Part shown: positions 57,406 to 64,000 of the stretch, piece after piece
Numbering within the stretch: the stretch's first letter is position 1
Layout of the letters: each line of letters starts with the position of its first letter
DNA from: Macrothele yani
Lineage: Eukaryota > Arthropoda > Arachnida > Araneae > Macrothelidae
Assembly (NCBI GenBank): GCA_039090855.1
Contig: CM077011.1
Coordinates: 20,027,001-20,091,000, forward strand
Direction of reading: 5' to 3'
DNA length: 64,000 bases
Program-made: the position numbers and the translations under genes
The notes under the pieces: model-generated
Databases searched by the model: none
What the model saw: the letters and a program-made list of their open reading frames with translations, nothing else
What the model was told of the DNA's origin: nothing

Positions 57406-58000
57406 TGTAACGTATACTCCATATACACTTTCCTTTTGATTTTACTATCTCTGGTTATTTTATTTTACTATGTAAATTATCTTCTTACTGAACGAAATAT
57501 TATTTCACCCGCTGAATGAGATCTGGCAATGAGTGTAAGTCATGACGTGGTGGTAGCTAGTACATAGGCGCGTTCATCGAGACTTAGAGAGAGCTTTTGT
57601 TGTTGTTATGAGAGAGCGTTGTTGTTTACGGAGAGCGTTTATAATACGAGGAGAGATTGTGTTGTTATGAGGAGAGATTCTTCATTAGTGTAAAACAAAT
57701 GGTGTTTGTGCTTTAGATGACCAAGAGTCTTATAATAAAGAAGTTTGTGTAAGTTAGTTTTTCTCAATTCACAGTTTTTGTGAGACCTCTGTCTGGCTGT
57801 TAGGTTTAAAATTAGTTTCTTACCATAAATAACCAGCGTTAAGACTTTATTTACGTTCGTAATTAACTAGTAACAACCCCCTTTTGAATTCACTACTTTG
57901 AAGCTTAGTACAAGTATATCATTAGCTAGCTGGTAGGTAGAGCATTATTCATTCATAATAATTAGCTTAGCGGAAAGAGTTATAAAGCTAATTCATTATA
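57406..58000 (+). repeat. solo LTR, copy D, 595 bp
   Basis: Starts TGTAACGTATACTCC, ends CATTATA; 4-bp duplication ATTC at 57402-57405 and 58001-58004. Closest to copy A. Confidence 0.82.
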
Positions 58001-58004
58001 ATTC

Positions 58005-58685
58005 GTTTAAGGATTTCTGTGGAAATTGTGTATTTATAATTTTTTGTACGTGTACTGTATATGCGCCTTTGGAACGAGAGCTAGGAAGAATTTGAACATA
58101 TATAAATGGCTTAAAAATTACTTTTAGTCTATGTGTGGAACTAGAACATGTGAACTAAATTATTGACTTCGTTTTAAAAACTAAGTTTTATATTTATATA
58201 TAGTAATAATGAACATTGGAATCGTAAAGTGAACTCGTGCCTAATTAATTTAATTGAATTAAACTTACATTACGACTGAGATTAAATAGTGTGTAATGAG
58301 AAGCACTTATTGGTACAAAAGTTGGTGAAAATCCAGGTGTGTTAGCAAGACACAAAAAAATTTGGTATACAGCCGTGCATTATGTCAGTAGAATAAAAAT
58401 TTTTTAAGGAAATTAATTCTTTTTCTCCCTCAGCAATTTGTAAAGAAAATGATCTGAACGTTTTTGTATTCTTGAGTGTCGAGAAATGTTAATTTGTGTG
58501 CCTGATGTAAATTTTATGTGAACATTAGGATACCCTGAATCTGCACCATTTTGTTTTTTTTTCACTAGACAGGGAGTCGCTAAACCCAGAGATAAGAAAA
58601 TTGTTTCCTGTTAGCCCAGAAATTTTTAAGAAAGTCACCTTGAAAACGATTAGTCCCAGGGGCATAGAAGGGTGAATTTCACATT
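58005..58685. other. AT-rich interior of the inverted-end element
   Basis: Nothing recognised. Confidence 0.35.
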
Positions 58686-58689
58686 TTTT

Positions 58690-59330
58690 TTGCAAAGTCA
58701 TGGTTGAGAGGGACGCCATTGTGGTGATGATGATGACCCAGCAGGTTTTTTCGTCCCCCACTCCCCGTACACCTTCGCTTCAGGCTGCGAAGCACGAGGA
58801 AGGACTTTGGCACAATAGCGTGGCTGAAAGTAAGGCGTCCATTTTGACGCATGCGCGCAAGAGTTTAGTAAAAGTTTGAGCAAAGAGGAGATTTTTCTCT
58901 TTACTCTCTCACTTGTCTCCTGTTCATCGCGGGTCAACAACTCATTTCACTTGTTTGTTGCTAGAGTTGACAGCAGCTCTACTTTGTGCTGAGGAGAGCA
59001 ATGAAATTTGGGCAGGAATATTTTTTTTGGGGGGGGGGGGAAACTATCATGGTAAAAGTCAGCTCCAACCATAGTGTGACGCCATTGTTACCGCCATCTT
59101 GCCAGAGTGAAAGCCAAAATCCCAGCCTAAGCAGCTCGCCTTTTGGACGTCTGCCCCTCTGACGTCTTTCCAAGATGACTCCCTAATGCCTGGCCATCAA
59201 CTGCTTCAACCCTGCCCGGAGCAGAGAAACTGAGAAAAAAAAACCTCATCATTGACGTCCAGCGAAGCCGCGGTGGGACCTCGTTAATCTAGACACCTCC
59301 AGGATGCTATCAGCCTGTCACCTGCAAACG
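58690..59330. other. GC-richer block with GCCAT motifs
   Basis: Composition is clearly less AT-rich than its surroundings. It contains several GCCAT-type motifs (GACGCCATTGTGG, TGACGCCATTGTTAC, GCCATCTTGCC, GTCCATTTTGACG) and GCATGCGCGC. It may be a promoter-like region or the leader of an old element. No reliable reading frame. Confidence 0.3.
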
Positions 59331-59616
59331 TCAGTAACATTCGGCGATCCTTAAAACAGTGGGAAATGGAAAATCAACCTCCTAAGAAGAACTTCTCGCG
59401 TTTCCCTGATACTGCAAATTAAGGAAGACAAGGCGAAGCAACCTCTTTACCTCTTCCGAAGTCGAACCCTGCCATAGAAAAGGGAAGGAAAGGTAATTTG
59501 GTAACCATACTCTATTGCTTTTGAAATTCCAAAAAACAAACGTTGCTGCCTTAAATCGAAAAACAGCGAGGGTGGTGGCCAACTCTCGAAATTTGCTCAA
59601 ATGAATCTAATTTTGT

Positions 59617-59682
59617 TTGTTGAGAGAAGTGCATCATTAAGCTTTAGCTAATAAGGGGCTTAATGGTGCACTTCTCAACAAA
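59617..59682. repeat. hairpin, ~26-bp arms
   Basis: TTTGTTGAGAGAAGTGCATC-type left arm (to 59642) and its near-complete complement from 59657 to 59682. Confidence 0.85.
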
Positions 59683-60636
59683 GGGGGGTGGAACATGCAA
59701 GTAAATTTAAGAGGGTAAGAAAAATAGGGGAGTAAAAATGGTTTGAGGTAAACCAATTAAAAAAAAACAATTCAGAGACAAGTGTAATGCATTACACGCT
59801 GAAAAACCTCGGTGCTCATTTTTTTTTTGGTCAAAGTATTATTCTTTTGTATTGTGCATGATGTTTTGTAAATGTACCTAAAAGGGAAATGTAAGTGTAG
59901 ATCACATATTTTTCTTCCTAAACAAATGATAATTAAATCACGCTGGAATTTTGGATAATAAATGAAAATTTACAAATTGAGTAACAAAATTGAAATTGGA
60001 CTCTAAAACTCATTTTTGGCTTTTGTGGGTGGTTTGTGCAAGAAACAAAAATCACTGTAAAATTTCGACCAGGCGAGAGGCCTGCTCAACAATAAAGATA
60101 ACTGACAACAGATTTTACACCTAAAATTCTGAGTCACCTTATTACTTGTTGAGTGAATCCAAGGAATTGATAAGTTAAATTTTGTGCAAGCTTTTTTTTT
60201 TTTTTTTGTCAAGCTCATAAATCACCATTTGCACTTGGTAGAGTTCAAAGATCTGAGCCTGGTAAAATTTAACTAATAGATATTTCGACAACGTAAATTT
60301 TGCTGTTTCTGCATACAGTTTTTCTTTTGTTCGACCACTACTAATTTTTTTTATATATATCACGTGCCACATTGTTTTATACAAGTGTATTTTTACATTA
60401 TAACACATGCTTCATAGTGACCGGCTCAAATTAAATTCTTCTTCATATCAGTAGAAAGTTGCATCATGTTTTGGGGATTTGTTTGCACCTCACAATGGCG
60501 TATCTTTTCTCAGAAAGTGGTGCAGCTGTTGTAGCACCGCTTTTTGGTGCAACTTACCACAGAATGTTTAACAGTGTATGAAGATATTTCTGTTTCGAAA
60601 ACGCTGAGAGTTTTGGGCAACATTTACTTCAGATTC

Positions 60637-60875
60637 TTTTTATTTTTTATTTTTTTTTTTATTTTGATTGGCGGTTTAACGATCACCGTGAGCAACTCAA
60701 TGGGCTATGAGCAGTCGCCCGTCCCTAATTTAGGGTCACTGGTTCTAGGTAAGGGAGAGAGAGCCAGTGCCGTAAGACAAACACAACATCCATGCCTCAC
60801 CGGGATTCGAACCCAGACCCCTTTCGGACGAATGATCAGAGGCCATCGCTTAGACCGCTGCGCCACCGGGGCGGC
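60637..60875 (-). mobile_element. SINE1 copy
   Basis: Reverse copy with long T-rich tail side (60637-60660) and intact B box (complement GGTTCGAATCC). 12-bp duplication TACTTCAGATTC at 60625-60636 and 60876-60887. Confidence 0.92.
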
Positions 60876-60892
60876 TACTTCAGATTCATCGG

Positions 60893-61030
60893 CCGCTTAA
60901 AAGGTTAAAATGGGCAGCGTGGTTCCATGAATCCAGGTTCCATCTACAGGCAGACAGAAAAGAGTTTGTGCGGCGCAGACTAAACACAAGAACCCATATA
61001 ACCCAACTCTCAAGTTGAGGAGGATGGAGG
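60893..61030 (+). pseudogene. Tc1-like transposase scrap
   Basis: Reads WAAWFHESRFHLQADRKEF, a worn form of the first catalytic region (F.DESRF). Nothing else of the gene is recognised. Confidence 0.5.
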
Positions 61031-61956
61031 TAATGTAAAGTTTCAGGCGTGTTTTTGTGTATCACATGTACATGTTTAGATCATGATCATCACAGAAAAA
61101 GGCAATGCTAACGAACTCGAAAATAACCTTCGCCCGTTCATATCTACCCATTCTCACAGTACGATGCCTTTTCTCGGTTACGCAACGCTCCGTGTCATCG
61201 GGCCCGTATGGCGGACGGCTGGTGAGTGGAGCATTCCGGTGAGTTTATAACAGTCGGATAATTCTCTCACTAACGGGATACCACAGAATGTTTAACAGCG
61301 TATGAAGATACACTGTTAAACCTGCTGGAAGCGTTTGAAGACAATGAAGACACGTTTTTTTTTTTTCGATCTGGTGACAGGGGATGAAACGTGGGAGTAT
61401 CTGTACGATCCGGAAACGAAGAAGCAATGCATGGACTGGCGTCAAACCTCTTCACCAAGGCCTGAGGAGTTCAAGAGCCAGCCATTAGCACAAAAAAACA
61501 GGGTGACTGTATTTAGGAATGACGAGTGTGTCATTCTTATTGATTTCCAGGAACGTTGCCGTGCCTTCACCAGCGAGCGGTACATTGAGACACTTAGGAA
61601 GCTTAGAGAAGCCATAAGGAGGAAGAGACCGAACAAGAATCCGAAAAGGATACACATTCACCATGACAATGCGAGATCACACATATATTTGCCAACAAAT
61701 CAGACGATCAGCAAATTAGGTTGGTCCATCCACCGTACAGCGCAGATCTTGCGCCATTCGACTTTCACCTGTTCGATTCAATGAAGGGCAGTCTCCGTGG
61801 ACAACGATTTGATGACACAGACGAGGTCAAAATTGCTGTGAAGAAGTAGGTACAACAGTCCACACCTGATTTTTTTAAAAAGAGGATTCGAGAGTTGGGT
61901 TCAACGATGGCAGAAATGCATCGCTAGTATTGGAGACTATGTTAGGTAGTACCATT

Positions 61957-62119
61957 TTTGACGTGCCTGTCCAACAGGACGCACACTACATAAAAGCCGA
62001 TAGCAGTCAGAACGAACGTCCGCGAAGCTCAATTGGGAGAGTGATTTATTCCGGAATGAGGGGACCCGGGTTCGAGCCCCGGCGTGGACAAAAATGACGG
62101 AGAAATTTACTTCGTTATA
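61957..62119 (+). repeat. 5' LTR of TRIM copy 2 with tRNA-like unit
   Basis: 163 bp. tRNA-like 72-mer at 62018-62089 with full acceptor pairing GTCCGCG/CGTGGAC (one G-T pair), D arm GCTC/GAGT, T arm CCGGG/CCCGG and B box GGTTCGAGC. The first bases are TTTGACG in place of TGTGACG. Confidence 0.85.
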
Positions 62120-62120
62120 A

Positions 62121-62132
62121 TGGCGCCCGAAC
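62121..62132 (+). promoter_or_regulatory. primer-binding site of TRIM copy 2
   Basis: TGGCGCCCGAAC, one base after the LTR. This is identical to the first 12 nt of the lysine-tRNA primer site of retroviruses; the match does not extend further. Confidence 0.7.
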
Positions 62133-62367
62133 TTTCCGGATGACCCGGCCGTTCAAAATCTCGCAATGGTGTGATGATCATTCCACGCCGCGAGATGGGA
62201 AAAAAAGAGAATCCCTTCTCCAGCGCTTCGAAAAATAGAAGTGTGTGACGTTGCATTCCACACATCAGATTTACTGGGAGTTCTGAAGTGCACGTTCTGC
62301 AGCGGATGGCTGCCTGCAACGATTCATGGTCACGGCTGACCCGTGGGCCATGCCCCGGCCCCCTTTC

Positions 62368-62380
62368 GGGGGGAGGTAAA
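62368..62380 (+). promoter_or_regulatory. polypurine tract of TRIM copy 2
   Basis: GGGGGGAGGTAAA directly before the 3' LTR. Copy 1 has a comparable G run ending AGA. It primes second-strand synthesis in LTR elements. Confidence 0.65.
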
Positions 62381-62543
62381 TGTGACGTGCCTGCCCAGCA
62401 GGACGCACACGACATAAAGGCAGATAGCAGTCAGGACGAACGTCCGCGTGCCTCAATTGGTAGAGTGAATTCTTCCGGAATGTGGAGATCCGGATTCAAG
62501 CCCCGGCGTGGACAAAAATTACGGAGAAATTTACTTCCTTATA
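62381..62543 (+). repeat. 3' LTR of TRIM copy 2 with tRNA-like unit
   Basis: 163 bp, starts TGTGACGTGCCTG. tRNA-like unit at 62442-62513: the acceptor is intact, while the B box is worn (GGATTCAAGCC). Confidence 0.82.
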
Positions 62544-62784
62544 CATTGTGTAGAGGAAGAGTTACTGTACTAACAAGCGCAAATTGAACGCCCTCTATCA
62601 GTTCATAAAAAGTTATGTCCACTTTTGCATTACTATCGGTACAACGCTCGTATAGACATGTTGTGAGCGTTTTTACTCTGCGGGGTGAGAAGTGGTTTCA
62701 TATGAGTTAGAACTGGACGCTTATTTGGAAAGAAAATTAACATATGCTATCATTCCTTTTCGTCAGGCATTATAGCACATACGG

Positions 62785-63100
62785 TGTTTTTTACGCTTTC
62801 CAACCGTAAATTGAAGAAGCGCATGTGCTCCCGCTTTGTCAGCCAGTCTGTCCGTCCGCAAGATAACTCGCGTAAAAATGCTTCGCTTGCGACAAAACTT
62901 TATTATGTTGTTCTAGAAGTATATTTAACCGGTTCTGTTGAATATCATCAAAATAGAGTCAAACGTCAGGGATTAGAAGTGAGATTTATTCAACAGCCAT
63001 TATCCTCATAACTTGAGTAATGATTTCTGATATGTTGGAAAGCGTAGCATAATCAATGCATTGCATGATTTTACTAATTTGTTTATTATGGTCACGATCT
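62785..63100 (+). repeat. short copy of the minisatellite-bearing element
   Basis: Matches both edges of 42037-42905 but lacks the tandem 142-bp units: after GTCCGCAAGATAACTCG it passes directly into TAAAAATGCTTCG and ACCGGTTCTGTTGAATA. Confidence 0.75.
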
Positions 63101-64000
63101 TTATTTTAGTAGTATCTTTCACGATGTATCTCCGCAAGAAAATTTAATGATTGATATTAGCATTTTAATCTGCGAGGTTATGCAGTTTTGAAGGGAAATA
63201 ATTAATTCATTTTACTGTTTTCAATTCGAAAAAAAGATATCCAGGTTAAATTTGATGCATTTACATTTTTAGAAGAGTTTTTCTTTTTACACAAGGAAAG
63301 CTTTCTCGCAAAGCTGCTTTCACGTAACATAAACAAAGCTTTCAGTTTCCAGAGTAAAGGAGTTCCCATATTTTCTGTGATGCACCATCTCAGGCAAACA
63401 AATTTAGTTTGTCGCTAACTGATTGAATCTGTCGTGTGACCTAACGGAGTATAAATAAATATCATGTTACGCAACATTCCAAAGATGCATTTCATTGCTT
63501 CGCCTCTGATGCGAAATACATGACGTACCTGGTAAATCTGGAGAATAAAGGTATTTTATTGCCAAATGGCACTTTTGTTTTTTCAGTTTCTCATATGTAT
63601 CGCTTCATAGGATTGGAAATATAGGGATTTCATTTCTTTGCTCAGAAATTCCATTCTCCGGAACGAAAATTCAGAAACAAAAGAAGGTAAAACTAGAAAC
63701 AAACTGGTTGGAGAAGGCTTGAGCTCGGTCAGAGAATCCTGTGATAGGAAAAAGAATAGAGAATTCTGTTTTTATTTTATTTTTATTTTTTTTTCTGCTG
63801 TGTGGCGGATTATTGGAAACCGATGCTTCGTAGTTCAGAAAATAAGAGTGTTTTGAAGACTGTGCCCACCAGTCATGCAGAAAAATTCTTTCCGTACGTT
63901 AATTTAAAAAAGGACGCTGCAGAATCTTCCTTTTCGTGAGCCTGTGTTTTTAAGGTACATCATTAAAATGCAAGACCGTTCCTCTTATGAAAGAAAACAA
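63101..64000. other. AT-rich intron sequence
   Basis: No repeat or coding sequence recognised up to the window end. Confidence 0.4.

Larger units (their letters stand above)
57060..60580. mobile_element. candidate DNA element with ~110-bp inverted ends
   Basis: 57062-57175 and the complement of 60462-60576 match: GTTAAACATT.TGTGGTA, AAAAAG.GGTGCTACA, TGCACCACTTTCTGAGAAAA, CGCCATTGT. The interior contains solo LTR D, a GC-rich block and no recognisable transposase. A third partial copy of the end is at 61278-61312. No target duplication was identified. Confidence 0.5.
61957..62543 (+). mobile_element. TRIM copy 2 with tRNA-like LTRs, 587 bp
   Basis: LTR (61957-62119), spacer A, primer-binding site (62121-62132), 261 bp interior, purine tract (62368-62380), LTR (62381-62543). 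Target duplication CATT at 61953-61956 and 62544-62547; the mariner sequence continues across it, so the insertion is proven by comparison with 1-1271. No coding frame. The two LTRs differ at about 20 of 163 positions by eye, so the insertion is not recent. Confidence 0.88.
61318..62650 (+). mobile_element. mariner element, 5'-truncated, split by TRIM copy 2
   Basis: From GGAAGCGTTTGAAGACAATG (61325) the sequence follows the mariner at 1-1271, in the opposite orientation. The coding part 61335-61784 includes FFFDLVTGDETWEYLYDPET (first catalytic Asp) and HIHHDNARSHIY (second Asp). The QRFDDTDEVKIAVKK region follows in another frame. At 61957 it is interrupted by the TRIM and resumes at 62548 (TGTAGAGGAAGAGTTACT) to the long inverted end at ~62650. 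Confidence 0.82.
53418..64000 (-). other. Ten-m: Ten-m intron preceding the last exon (part)
   Basis: Inferred from the 3' splice site at 53418; no further Ten-m exon was seen, so the intron is longer than 10.5 kb. It holds solo LTRs, SINEs, a mariner and TRIM copy 2. Stretches 53430-54675, 55930-56305 and 56850-57060 show nothing else except a twice-repeated ~32-bp unit (ACTATTGAGATACCAATCAC) near 56888-56945. Confidence 0.75.

Noticed and set aside
58525..59173. Small minus-strand frames in the GC-rich block
   Set aside because: Short, low-complexity and without recognisable motifs; higher GC lowers stop frequency.
62018..62089. A genuine tRNA gene
   Set aside because: It lies inside a direct repeat that is present four times in two mobile copies, and the anticodon arm with its TTCCGGAA loop is not standard, so it is a tRNA-like part of the LTR.
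1..64000. CRISPR arrays, operons or bacterial features
   Set aside because: The window is eukaryotic (spliced teneurin, SINEs, LINEs); tandem repeats present lack the repeat-spacer pattern.

Overview
This is a eukaryotic window, most likely from an arthropod and possibly an arachnid (the latter is an inference). One host gene is certain: on the minus strand, positions 52513-53417 hold the last coding exon of a teneurin (Ten-m/Odz). It has a 3' splice site at 53418 and ends at a TGA, and it encodes the teneurin C-terminus including the Tox-GHH/TCAP part. Everything above 53418 is therefore intron of this gene and everything below 52513 is its 3' UTR or downstream flank. The stretch 47737-52512 has no recognisable mobile element and ends at an AATAAA signal on the minus strand, so it may be a long 3' UTR. 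A second candidate exon (plus strand, 55599-55928, perfect GTGAGT donor) lies inside the Ten-m intron; its identity is not settled.

Almost all the rest is layered mobile DNA. About twenty Tc1/mariner copies (1-12047, 15000-31400, 36780-44090, 60890-62650) are recognised by TA-flanked inverted ends and by DDE transposase fragments; all are broken by stops, frameshifts or deletions. Non-LTR elements are an RTE reverse-transcriptase copy (45900-47560), two 3' fragments of another LINE (12430-12950, 21425-21600), and a LINE copy with ORF1 only (26591-29208). Several tRNA-derived families occur: SINE1 (nine or ten copies or relics), SINE2 (two copies), SINE3 (four copies, two forming a palindrome) and further tRNA-like pieces.

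The most unusual element is a miniature LTR retrotransposon (TRIM) present twice, at 4633-5217 (minus) and 61957-62543 (plus). Both copies have 162-163 bp LTRs, exactly 261 bp of internal sequence, a TGGCGCCCGAAC-type primer-binding site, a purine tract, and a 4-bp target duplication. Each of the four LTRs contains a 72-nt tRNA-like cloverleaf with A and B boxes. This resembles the plant Cassandra elements, whose LTRs carry 5S rRNA sequence, but here a tRNA-like unit takes that place. Four solo LTRs of another family (21609, 33142, 54683, 57406) share the TGTRACR...TTATA-type termini and the 4-bp target duplication.

Insertions are nested and can be ordered. A Tc1 (3671-8060) is split by a hAT-like element that contains TRIM copy 1 and another Tc1. 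A DUF4817-type mariner (26103-30269) is split by two SINE2 copies, one of which is split by the ORF1-only LINE. A mariner (61318-62650) is split by TRIM copy 2. Other oddities are a Tc1 with about nine tandem 156-bp copies of one transposase module, a foldback-like element, a dispersed element with a variable internal minisatellite, and two perfect hairpins inside the RTE reading frame. All assignments were made by eye; identities and boundaries are estimates.
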